From positions 682,001-746,000 of the forward strand of contig CAVYWO010000017.1 in assembly GCA_963772295.1 (NCBI GenBank): a DNA stretch of 64,000 bases, written 5' to 3'. The notes beneath the pieces are model-generated. The model ran no database searches. It was given only the letters and a program-made list of their open reading frames with translations, and was not told the origin of the DNA. Positions 1 through 6,916 of the stretch are shown in pieces (positions within the stretch are counted from its first letter, which is position 1; every line of letters begins with the position of its first letter). The DNA is from AP-15 sp963772295. GTDB taxonomy: Bacteria; Pseudomonadota; Alphaproteobacteria; ATCC43930; CGMCC-115725. Position numbers and translations under genes: made by a program.

Positions 1-180
1 GAAACGCCCGGTCGACAACAGATCGCGGTCGACCGCGATCTCGACGATGCCCCAGGGGTGGGGACGCAGCGGGGCCGTGCGGGCGCGCACCAAGGCTTCC
101 AGCCAGCGGTCCTGCTGCTGAAAGTGCTGGGCGCGCAGGAACATGCCTTCCTGCCAGACGACCCGGTTCGTCCACGTCAT
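1..180 (-). CDS. tssK: Type VI secretion baseplate protein TssK, N-terminal 60 residues (runs off the window)
   Basis: The reading frame starts at an ATG at 180 and stays open to the window edge. The translation contains WQEGMFLRAQHFQQQDRW close to the N-terminus, the characteristic opening of TssK, the trimeric adaptor that links the type VI baseplate to the membrane complex in the cytoplasm. It lies downstream of a tagH-type FHA gene and a tssJ remnant on the same strand, the usual tagH-tssJ-tssK order, so the rest of the secretion operon should continue to the left of the window. Only the first part of a protein of about 440 residues can be seen. Confidence 0.88.
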   Translation of the reverse strand, partial: MTWTNRVVWQEGMFLRAQHFQQQDRWLEALVRARTAPLRPHPWGIVEIAVDRDLLSTGRF

Positions 181-233
181 GGTGGTCCGCGCCCTTCCCT
201 GCCGGCAGCCTCAGCCGCAATCTAGCATTCGTC

Positions 234-366
234 TCAGGATCCGGCGAGCGCCGCGCTGAGGCCGTTGGTCTCGAGGGTGAGCCTTGACCGGCCGCTGGCA
301 GCTACCGGGGCGTCGACGCGCCAGCGTGCGCGAGAAGGGCGGCCGACCCGAGAAAGGTACGGCTCA
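234..366 (-). pseudogene. Collapsed tssJ (type VI outer-membrane lipoprotein) remnant
   Basis: TssJ normally sits between tagH and tssK. Here an ATG at 366 gives a signal-peptide-like start, MSRTFLGSAALLAHA, but the frame stops after about 20 codons. A second frame from about 333 to 234 reads ARWRVDAPVAASGRSRLTLE, which resembles the C-terminal strand region of TssJ. The two pieces together are far shorter than the usual 150-180 residues and no intact lipobox Cys is reached. I infer an internal deletion plus frameshift. If correct, this type VI system lacks its TssJ lipoprotein at this locus. The assignment rests on position and weak sequence resemblance. Confidence 0.4.
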
Positions 367-369
367 TGA

Positions 370-1728
370 TCACGGTGGGGCTTCCTTCGCCGATGCCTCG
401 GCGAGGGCCCGTTCATAGGCGCGGGCGAAGGCCTTGCCAAAGGCGCTGTCGAAATTATCCGCGAGAGCTCGGGTGATGCGGGCGTGGAGCGCTGCGAACG
501 CGTCCCAGGCATGAGCCTTGCGCTGCATCGGCACAAAGTCCAGCCCGCCGCGCTCGACCGCCAGGTGCAGCTTCACCGGATCGAACTCGGCCAACAGCGC
601 GCGGACCGCCGACTGCATCGCGGCGACGGTGGCAAGCTCGTGCAGGCGCATGTCGCGCAGCGCCTCCGTCACCGCTTCGACGGCGCCCATCTCGGTGCGC
701 CGGCCAGCGCCGACCAGAGCGGTCAAGGCGTCGTCGTCATCCGCGGAGAACTTAAGCGGATTGTTGCCGCGGCTGCGGATCAGGGTCGGTTCGATGCGCA
801 GCTCGCCCTTGATCGCGGCGCGGGCGATCAGCGCCTGACGCAGGCCGGAGACGAACGCGCGAAAGGTGGTGCCCAGCACTTCCATCGCGGCGGCCGGATC
901 GGCAGGACGGTTGTCGGGTAACCCGGCGCCGCGCAGAAACGCGGCGAGCAGATCGTCGACAGACGGTGCGGATGCGGGCGGTGTCGCCGCTGTCGGCGGG
1001 ACCGGCTTGGGCGATGGCGGCACGGCGGCAACCGAGGCGGGCTCGGCGGCGCGTGGCGCGGCAGCGGCAGGGTGCGGGCCGAGGTCGCGGTCCCAGTCTT
1101 CCGGCAGAACCGCACGGGCCGCGGGGACGGCGAACGCGTCCTCGAGATGCGGCGAATGGTCGGGCTGGGTCGGGCCGGCAAAGGGTGCTTCGCCGGGCTC
1201 GGGCGCCAGGGGGTCGTAGTCGGCCGGTAGGTTGATCGACGGCGGGGCGAGACCGACGGCAAACGGGTCCTGCTCCGCCCTGGGCCGCAGCAGCGGATCC
1301 TGATCGAGCGTTCCTCGGGCCGGCGCGCCGAACGGATCGTCCGCCCCCCGGGCCGGGATCGCAAACGGGTCGAGGGGATCGGCGCGGGCAGGTGCGCGCA
1401 ACGGCAGTGCCGCTTCGGCTACGCGCAGTTCGATTTCGTAGGCGCCGAGCCGGAGCCGGTCGCCATCGCGCAACTCGCGCGGCTGGCCGTGGCCGATCGG
1501 CTCGGCCTCGCCGTTCAGAAACGTGCCGTTGGTCGACAGGTCGGCGATCTGCCAGCCGCCCGAGCGGTAGGCGAGCAGGCAATGGCGGTTGGACAGAAAC
1601 CGCTCCGGGTCGGGCAACACCCAGTCGTTCGCGGCGCCGCGCCCGATCGAGAACTCGCTGCCCGCCACCGTGCACGTCTGCGGCGGCACCGTATCGGGGC
1701 AGCGCAGCATGGTGAGGGTCAAGGTCAT
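370..1728 (-). CDS. tagH: Type VI secretion-associated FHA-domain protein TagH
   Basis: 452 residues. Residues 1-105 form a forkhead-associated domain, with the phosphothreonine-binding signatures GRGAANDWVLPD, SNRHC and DLSTNGTFLNG. The middle (about 110-255) is low-complexity and rich in Asp, Pro and Ala, typical of the linker in this family. The last 190 residues resemble the TagH C-terminal domain (a start near GTTFRAFVSGLRQAL). FHA proteins of this type take part in threonine-phosphorylation control of type VI assembly. The gene lies upstream of the tssJ remnant and tssK on the same strand and is transcribed away from vgrG, with a 225-bp divergent gap. Confidence 0.87.
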   Translation of the reverse strand: MTLTLTMLRCPDTVPPQTCTVAGSEFSIGRGAANDWVLPDPERFLSNRHCLLAYRSGGWQIADLSTNGTFLNGEAEPIGHGQPRELRDGDRLRLGAYEIELRVAEAALPLRAPARADPLDPFAIPARGADDPFGAPARGTLDQDPLLRPRAEQDPFAVGLAPPSINLPADYDPLAPEPGEAPFAGPTQPDHSPHLEDAFAVPAARAVLPEDWDRDLGPHPAAAAPRAAEPASVAAVPPSPKPVPPTAATPPASAPSVDDLLAAFLRGAGLPDNRPADPAAAMEVLGTTFRAFVSGLRQALIARAAIKGELRIEPTLIRSRGNNPLKFSADDDDALTALVGAGRRTEMGAVEAVTEALRDMRLHELATVAAMQSAVRALLAEFDPVKLHLAVERGGLDFVPMQRKAHAWDAFAALHARITRALADNFDSAFGKAFARAYERALAEASAKEAPP

Positions 1729-1953
1729 CGCGTGCGGTCCCTGTATCGAGCCGCGGGTCTACCGATGCTCCGTTTGGCGCTAGAATAGCGTCATAGCCGG
1801 CCAGTTGGTAAATTGAAATACCGATCGGTGGTCAGGCTGCAGCCGGCGCGCTCCGATGCGACGGTTGCACGCGTGCCACGGGATACCTAAGGTTTCACGT
1901 CGCGAGGCGCACCGGCGACCGAGCGCGCACCGACCGCCGCAACGGAGCGCAGG

Positions 1954-2783
1954 ATGGCGGACGAAAAATACAGCCAGGCCGGCAATCGGCTGATAATCAA
2001 CACCGTTTTTGACGGGCACACGGGTGCAAATGAAAGCGATCCGCTCCTCCTCGTCGCCGTCGATGGCGACGAACATGTTTCGCAACCCTTCAAGTATACG
2101 CTGACGGTATGGCGGGATCAAAAGCTCGAGCATATCGTCCCCGAACAGATAATCAATACCCAATTGTTCGGCATTCTGGTTAGCGAATACACAGGACAAC
2201 CCTCGCACACGACGAGCCAGGGTACTGTGCGTGAAACGGCCGCTCTGACGAAGAAAGGCTACGCATACCGCTGCGGGATCGTCGGTAATTTTACGTACGA
2301 CGGCGTGGTAGGTGCCCGCAGCGACGGCGTGGTAGGGCCCCTAGGTGCCGCGAGCGCCCCAGACAATCGCTTCTTCCAGTACAAGTTAATAATCGTGCCA
2401 CAATTCCAAATGCTTCAATATGAAACGTGTTTTCGGCTGTTCGAAGACAAAACGTTTCTCGAAATTATCGACGAATTTAAAAAAAAGCGTTTTCTCCAGA
2501 TTTGTTAGTTAACACTGATCGCTTAAGTCAAGAAACTTTCCCAAAAATGGAATATTGCGTCCAGTTTGGCGAGTCGAGCTTCAATTGCCTGTCGCGGCTA
2601 ATGGCTCGATTTGGTGTCTGGTATTATTTTGATCACGATCCAAATACGCAGACAAATACCTTGAATCTTAGACGGCTGAATTCCGATATGACCTTCAAAG
2701 ATTGTAAAATCAATGATCCGAAAGGAACGATCACGGACAAGGACATTAACGTGTCCCGCTTGGCGTTGAGAAACACGCATGAG
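1954..2783 (+). pseudogene. vgrG/tssI N-terminal fragment, frameshifted and truncated
   Basis: The start at 1954 has a purine-rich GGAG about 8 bases upstream. The first frame (to about 2500) and a second frame (from about 2502) join into one VgrG N-terminal region: the second contains MEYCVQFGESSFNCLSRLM and GVWYYFDHD, the classic VgrG gp27-like motif. A short A-tract (TTTAAAAAAAAGCG-like) lies at the frameshift near 2480-2500. After LALRNTHE at about 2780 the VgrG similarity ends abruptly, so the gp5/needle part is missing. The stretch is clearly more AT-rich than its neighbours, suggesting separate acquisition. It probably encoded the spike tip of the type VI system; as read it cannot make a full spike. 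Confidence 0.75.
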
Positions 2784-3246
2784 CCGCCGGCCGGACTACA
2801 CGGCGCGATTTGGCGAGGCTGCTCACGCCTACCGGGGCGCCGACGGCAGTCTGGAGGTCGGCGTCGGCCGCATCAGAGTGGTCTCGCCCGATGGCGCCTT
2901 TGTCCAGCGGGTCCCCTTGACATCCACCGGCTTGTCTACATCCCGGAGGGCGACGAAGCGCTGCGGCAGGGCGACGGGCTCGGCCGCCCGGTGGTGATGC
3001 GCAAGCCGGAGGCGCCGACCGAGCCGCCGAATGGGTGGGTCCTGCCCGACGATCTCGCGGCTGCGAGCGCGGCGGACGCCGGTTGCGGCAGCACGTTCGT
3101 TTACAATCCGGCCGATTGGCCGCGGGGCGGCGATTCCTCGCTCGCCATCGAGCGAAGCCGTGCTGTTGATGCTGCTGCGCCAGGCGACTTTGAACGCCGC
3201 CGGCAAGGCCGATCCCTCTAGCCCTGACTGGGGAGACAAAGCTTGA
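2779..3246 (+). pseudogene. Unrecognised gene fused to the vgrG break, apparently frameshifted
   Basis: Codon-like sequence continues across three frame segments. About 2779-2935 reads MSRRPDYTARFGEAAHAYRG and onward, about 2935-3150 reads VYIPEGDEALRQGDGLGRPV and onward, and the last part ends LLRQATLNAAGKADPSSPDW before a stop at 3244-3246. No single frame is open throughout. The base composition returns to the high GC of the surroundings, unlike the vgrG piece. I do not recognise the product; its place between vgrG and two further genes on the same strand suggests a spike-associated or cargo gene. Both the frame joins and the start are uncertain. Confidence 0.3.
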
Positions 3247-3256
3247 ATGCGCGCCG

Positions 3257-3853
3257 ATGAGCGATATCCGAACCAGCGCCAGTCTGCGGCTCACTTGCCG
3301 GCCCTCGAAGGCCGGCAACCTGCTGCTGTTTCCCTATACGCTGGAAAACCAGGGGCCGGGCGAGGTCTATGCGATGCATGCCTTGCCCAGCGCCGATCCG
3401 GCCAGCCATGAGGCGCGGGCCAACGATACCGCGGCGGTCGTCATCGCCGCCGACAACGGCGATGCGATCATCGGCAAGTTCGCCGCTCCGTCGCCGACCG
3501 ACCGGTACATCGCGGTGCCGGTCTTCCCGCTCGCCCGCCGCCTGCCCACGGGCGCCAGCCTCGAAGGGCGGATCGAGATACCGATCCCGCTCGCCGAAAC
3601 GAGCCCGTATTTTCCCGACCTGACGCTACGAAAATACCAGGTCGTGGATATCAAAGGCGTGGTGTTCACGATCGGCTATTGGCTCGCCGGCGTCGACGGC
3701 CTGGTCGCCGCCCCAGCCGATTATGCCCCCGAATTGTCCGTCGTCATCACCCGCGACACCTGGCGCAGCGCCCGCCGGGTGGCGCAGCGCTTCCCGACGA
3801 CCGGCCTACAGATCTTCAAGCGCACCGATGCGTTTCCGCGGAAATTGGGATGA
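3257..3853 (+). CDS. Hypothetical protein, 198 residues, downstream of vgrG
   Basis: Starts MSDIRTSASLRL after a short gap from the preceding broken gene. The composition is that of a soluble beta-rich protein: alternating hydrophobic residues, few Cys, no signal peptide or membrane segment. I do not recognise a family. Its neighbours (vgrG fragment upstream, another unrecognised gene 46 bases downstream on the same strand) suggest a type VI cargo, adaptor or immunity role, but nothing in the sequence shows a catalytic motif. The frame is clean and its codon use matches the rest of the window, so it is probably a real gene. Confidence 0.55.
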   Translation: MSDIRTSASLRLTCRPSKAGNLLLFPYTLENQGPGEVYAMHALPSADPASHEARANDTAAVVIAADNGDAIIGKFAAPSPTDRYIAVPVFPLARRLPTGASLEGRIEIPIPLAETSPYFPDLTLRKYQVVDIKGVVFTIGYWLAGVDGLVAAPADYAPELSVVITRDTWRSARRVAQRFPTTGLQIFKRTDAFPRKLG

Positions 3854-3899
3854 TGAGGCAGGCTTCCGCAATTGGCTCTGACACAGAGCCGAGATTACG

Positions 3900-4532
3900 A
3901 TGATCTCTCTCTGCACCGGGCGCCTCCGCGGGAACGCCCAACGCATCGGCTTCGGCGAGGCGACGCCGGCGGAGAACGCCCAATATGTCCGCATCCTTGG
4001 CCGCCCGGAGCTCTATCTGCTGCCGCGCACCGTCGGCGAGGAATGGCGGTTCGTGCGCGACACGGCGTTGCGCGCTCCCGGGCTGCTGCTGCCGGTTTCG
4101 ATCGCGCAGATCTGGGCGATCGAGATCATCAGCGGCGGCGGCCTCACCCGGTTCGAGCGCGACCCCGCAGGCCTTTGGTTTCATCATGTCCCGCATGTGC
4201 ACCAACCCAATCTCGTGCATCAGGCCGACCCGAAGCAGGCACCGTTGATCGCCGCCGAACTCGACACCCTCGACCGAACGCCGCTCGCCGCGACCGCCCG
4301 GTCCCACCCCGATGCCGAGGCACTGGCCGCCGCCGGCTTCGAGCATCCGGCGACGATCCTCCTGCTCTACAGCCGCGATTCCGCCGGCCCGGTGGCGCGG
4401 ATCGAATTCGGCAACGCCGCCGCCGGGTCGCTTCGCTGGGTACGTCTGCAGCGCGGCGACGGCCTCTTGACCGTCTCGGCCGGGGCCGAACAGCCGCTTG
4501 CGGCGCTGCTCCGGCTCGCCGGCACCTCATGA
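3900..4532 (+). CDS. Hypothetical protein, 210 residues, possibly DUF4340-like
   Basis: The N-terminal half contains YVRILGRPELYLLPRTV and LLPVSIAQIWAIEI followed by a W residue, a pattern reminiscent of DUF4340 repeats (a conserved hydrophobic strand, then an R..W strand). A His-rich stretch follows, HHVPHVHQPNLVHQADP, at about residues 93-110, which might bind a metal. There is no signal peptide or membrane segment. The gene follows the 3257 gene on the same strand and precedes an oppositely transcribed lipoprotein gene. The DUF4340 suggestion is weak and the function is unknown. Confidence 0.5.
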   Translation: MISLCTGRLRGNAQRIGFGEATPAENAQYVRILGRPELYLLPRTVGEEWRFVRDTALRAPGLLLPVSIAQIWAIEIISGGGLTRFERDPAGLWFHHVPHVHQPNLVHQADPKQAPLIAAELDTLDRTPLAATARSHPDAEALAAAGFEHPATILLLYSRDSAGPVARIEFGNAAAGSLRWVRLQRGDGLLTVSAGAEQPLAALLRLAGTS

Positions 4533-4570
4533 TCGCCGCGATCCTTGTGATCGCCGCGGCGCTGCATCAT

Positions 4571-5287
4571 TTACGACAACCCCTTGACTGCGGCGACGAG
4601 CTCTTCCTTCAACCTGGCTGCGTGCTCTTTTCGGACCGTGTTGAAGGCACCCCACTCGATCTTTCGCTCCTCGATCAGGGCGGCATCGACCTGGCTTTGC
4701 GCAGCGGCGTTAGAGAGGACCGAGGCAACCGGCGCGGCGCCCGAGGCCGCGAGAGAGGCAAGCGCGCTCCGCTGACAGGCCTGCAGGCGCGGATAAAGTG
4801 TCCGCATCGCCTGGGCCTCGCTCTCCGTCGGAAGCACCGGATCGGAAAGCTGCGCGGCGGTGAAATCCCTTGGATCCGCGGGCGACTTGGCAGCGATCAC
4901 CACGCCGTCCGGCGTCGCCCAGGCAGCCAGCGCGCACGAGTTCATATCCGCGAAGATAGGCTTGATCCCGTTCGCGGCCGCGACAACTTGGCGGCTGATG
5001 GGCATATAACCCCTCGCCTGCATGCACAGGTTGAAGGTGTGGCCGATTTTGGCACCCTGAACGATGCCCTCGGCGATGCCGGCGCCGGCGTTTGCCGCGA
5101 TGTCGGTGCCGAGCTTGCCGGTTTCGATCACCGTCGTGCCGGGATCGGGGTTCGCGCCCTCGGCCATAAGCTGGCATTGCGCGCGGTCCATCGAGAATTG
5201 TTCGGGCGTGGTGTCGGGGCGATCCCAAGCCGCGGGTGCGCAACCGACGAGCGCCAGCGCCGCGGTCAGCAAAATGACCTCCCTCAT
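4571..5287 (-). CDS. Predicted lipoprotein, about 238 residues
   Basis: I start at the ATG at 5287 because MREVILLTAALALVGC is a textbook lipoprotein signal with the lipobox LVGC; an in-frame start 14 codons upstream would bury it. After cleavage the protein has a predicted periplasmic part with several Cys, a Gly/Ala-rich amphipathic stretch around residues 65-90 (AANAGAGIAEGIVQGAKIG) and the phrase CMQARGY, often seen in small outer-membrane lipoproteins of proteobacteria. The C-terminal third is helical and Lys/Glu-rich. The specific function is unknown. It faces the 3900 gene and has no obvious operon partner. Confidence 0.6.
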   Translation of the reverse strand: MREVILLTAALALVGCAPAAWDRPDTTPEQFSMDRAQCQLMAEGANPDPGTTVIETGKLGTDIAANAGAGIAEGIVQGAKIGHTFNLCMQARGYMPISRQVVAAANGIKPIFADMNSCALAAWATPDGVVIAAKSPADPRDFTAAQLSDPVLPTESEAQAMRTLYPRLQACQRSALASLAASGAAPVASVLSNAAAQSQVDAALIEERKIEWGAFNTVRKEHAARLKEELVAAVKGLS

Positions 5288-5469
5288 GGGACGATTCCCT
5301 GTTCCGGGTGCGCGCCGCCCCTCAACCAAGAGTTTTAGCGGCTATGGGTTGCCAAAGGCAAGTCGACACGACTTCGCCCCCAACCGGCGCGCCGTTCCGA
5401 TCCCTAATGTGGCCTGCCGGAAGGCGGCGCCTGTAGCGCCTCGATCGCCGCTTGACCCCTTCATACGCT

Positions 5470-5724
5470 TTACCCGGGGGAGGATAGCTTCTTGGCCTCG
5501 GCCTGCATTGCCTGTCGTGTCTTGACGCTAAGCGCTTCATTGGTCCGCGCATCGACGGATTGATAACCCATCAGCAAGATGCGGTCGAATTTATCGCCAA
5601 CTCCAAAACCATATGTCAGACAGTCTTCGAACAGTTCAGACGCCCCATTTGTAGAGTTCCCATATTCGGCTCTTATGAGGATAATTTTTTGGCAGGACAA
5701 GCAAACAAAATTCCGCTGCACCAA
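5470..5724 (-). CDS. Small hypothetical protein, 84 residues
   Basis: An open frame with a CxxC near the start (CLSCQK) and a later YGFGVGDKFDRILLMGYQ stretch. The local base composition is lower in GC than its surroundings, as in other imported parts of this window. There is no recognised domain. It could be a fragment of a longer gene, since no upstream ribosome-binding site is evident. Confidence 0.3.
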   Translation of the reverse strand: MVQRNFVCLSCQKIILIRAEYGNSTNGASELFEDCLTYGFGVGDKFDRILLMGYQSVDARTNEALSVKTRQAMQAEAKKLSSPG

Positions 5725-5804
5725 AGTGCATGTACAGATGCACCAAGATGAAGGAGTTTTTTCCCCAATGCGGCATCAAAATCGGTGGTCAGCTGTCCTA
5801 GATG

Positions 5805-6017
5805 TCAAGGTCGGAGATCATCGCCGCGCCTCGCCCTCGGATGGTTGAAATCAATTTGAGGGAACGCCCTTCGCAAGCGCTCGCCTTCTTCGCGGATCGC
5901 GCGATCGGTCGGGGTTTCGGGCGGTGGCCCGGCGAGCCAATCGAGGACGGTGAGCCGCGCCAGCGTAAGCAGGTAATCGGCCCGGTCGAGCAATTCGGCG
6001 CAGAGACGACGGAGCAT
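5805..6017 (-). CDS. Small phage-type protein, 70 residues, sharing a tail motif with the terminase-nuclease gene at 32.2 kb
   Basis: The second half reads PETPTDRAIREEGERLRRAF. The end of the terminase nuclease-like protein at 32205-32909 reads PETDIDRAIREEGERLRTAF, so the two share a near-identical 20-residue C-terminal module. The N-terminal part is a Leu-rich helix (LLDRADYLLTLARLTVLDWL). Its function is not known. Its presence beside the SciP-like gene, 26 kb from the phage-like element, points to a remnant of a related element on this side of the defence island. Confidence 0.5.
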   Translation of the reverse strand: MLRRLCAELLDRADYLLTLARLTVLDWLAGPPPETPTDRAIREEGERLRRAFPQIDFNHPRARRGDDLRP

Positions 6018-6076
6018 GGCAGCAACATTTCACGCGATCATGGCGCTCGACCTTACCGATGACGAGACGCGCCCGC

Positions 6077-6316
6077 TCAAGATCCTTCTGCGCGGCGCGG
6101 CGCGGAGCGGCGGTATACCTGCAGGCGGGTCGAGCGCAGCCCGTGCACGCCGTAGCTTTCGTAGTCGCGCTGCCAGGAGAGAAACTCTTCCTCCGATATC
6201 CGATAGCGGCGACAGATCTCTTCGCGCGTAGTCTCGCCGGCTGCGACCGCCGTCACGACCGCAGCCTTGCGGCGGATCGTCCATCGATGAATGTTCGCGG
6301 GCGGCAGTTCGATCAT
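6077..6316 (-). CDS. SciP/DUF1153-family small transcriptional regulator
   Basis: With the ATG at 6316 the product is 79 residues and begins MIELPPANIHRWTIRRKAAV. It carries the family signatures RRKAAVV, EEICRRYRISEEEFLSWQRD and a final GLRSTRLQVYR. In Caulobacter, SciP is a helix-turn-helix protein that blocks CtrA-dependent transcription; the family is typical of alphaproteobacteria. The longer frame upstream adds 40 residues unlike the family, so the short start is preferred. This is unlikely to be the chromosomal cell-cycle copy, because it sits among phage and insertion-sequence remnants; it may be an element-borne homologue. Confidence 0.8.
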   Translation of the reverse strand: MIELPPANIHRWTIRRKAAVVTAVAAGETTREEICRRYRISEEEFLSWQRDYESYGVHGLRSTRLQVYRRSAPRRAEGS

Positions 6317-6635
6317 CACGCGCCGCTTTTGCGAAAGTCGCGCGATGGATGACGATCCCGACCTTCGACACACTGCGACACGACTTGGAGACCGGGCTGC
6401 TTGTTCCGCCCTCTCAGATAGCAGCTTGGCGATCAAATCTTTGCGAATATTTGTAGTTAATTATCGGATATTCATCGTTAAATTAACCAGGCTTATTTTC
6501 GAGCGAGCACCACCCGCTCGTCGAGCGCGCGATCGACAACGATCCGTATCCGCTCCCGCCGCCCCGTCAAGGGCGCGCGGTCAGGGAAGCGATGGTCGAA
6601 GCTGCGGGAGTGGTTAATAGCTGATCGGACATTGG
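6317..6635. other. Gene-free AT-richer stretch upstream of the SciP-like gene
   Basis: No convincing gene. On the minus strand 6364-6382 carries GTGTCGCAG and GTGTCGAAG ten bases apart, the same GTGTCG arrangement found beside the integrase at 40.25 kb. Bases 6440-6490 are AT-rich with several TTAA words and probably hold the promoter of the SciP-like gene, but a full CtrA box (TTAA-N7-TTAAC) is not present. Confidence 0.4.
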
Positions 6636-6860
6636 ATGGCAGCATGTCCTGATGAACCAAACCAGGATACATGGGAAGCAAGCGGGAAGTTGACTGACCT
6701 TTACGTCGTGTCGCGCGTCGATATGGAGGAAGGCGAGCTCGCGGTCGACTTCGATGGCCGGAGGCTCGACGAGCTGGTCCTCGCCTACGCGACGACAATC
6801 CACAAGAGCCAGGGCTCGGAATACCCGGCGGTGGTCATCCCGTTGACGACCCAACGCTAG
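6636..6860 (+). pseudogene. C-terminal scrap of a RecD2/TraA-type SF1 helicase
   Basis: From about 6690 the frame reads DMEEGELAVDFDGRR and LDELVLAYATTIHKSQGSEY followed by PAVVIPLTTQ, the conserved late region of RecD2-like helicases (the KSQGSE motif precedes the final motif VI region). Nothing of the ATPase core upstream is present, a few residues expected between FDGRR and LDELV are missing, and the frame stops right after PLTTQR. It abuts the 3' end of the YaiI-family gene on the other strand, so a deletion probably joined them. It is not functional. Confidence 0.7.
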
Positions 6861-6887
6861 CGCGCCAAGGAACCGGGACCTATCCCT

Positions 6888-6916
6888 CTTGGTCAGCTGA
6901 TCTTTGCCCATAAGTG
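6888..6916 (+). repeat. Left target duplication (CTTGGTCAG) and left inverted repeat of the insertion sequence
   Basis: 6888-6896 is the target copy; 6897-6916 is the left terminal repeat. The duplicated bases encode Leu-Thr-Lys of the interrupted minus-strand gene. Confidence 0.9.

Noticed and set aside
6440..6490. CtrA box upstream of the SciP-like gene
   Set aside because: Several TTAA words occur, but none has the TTAA-N7-TTAAC spacing.
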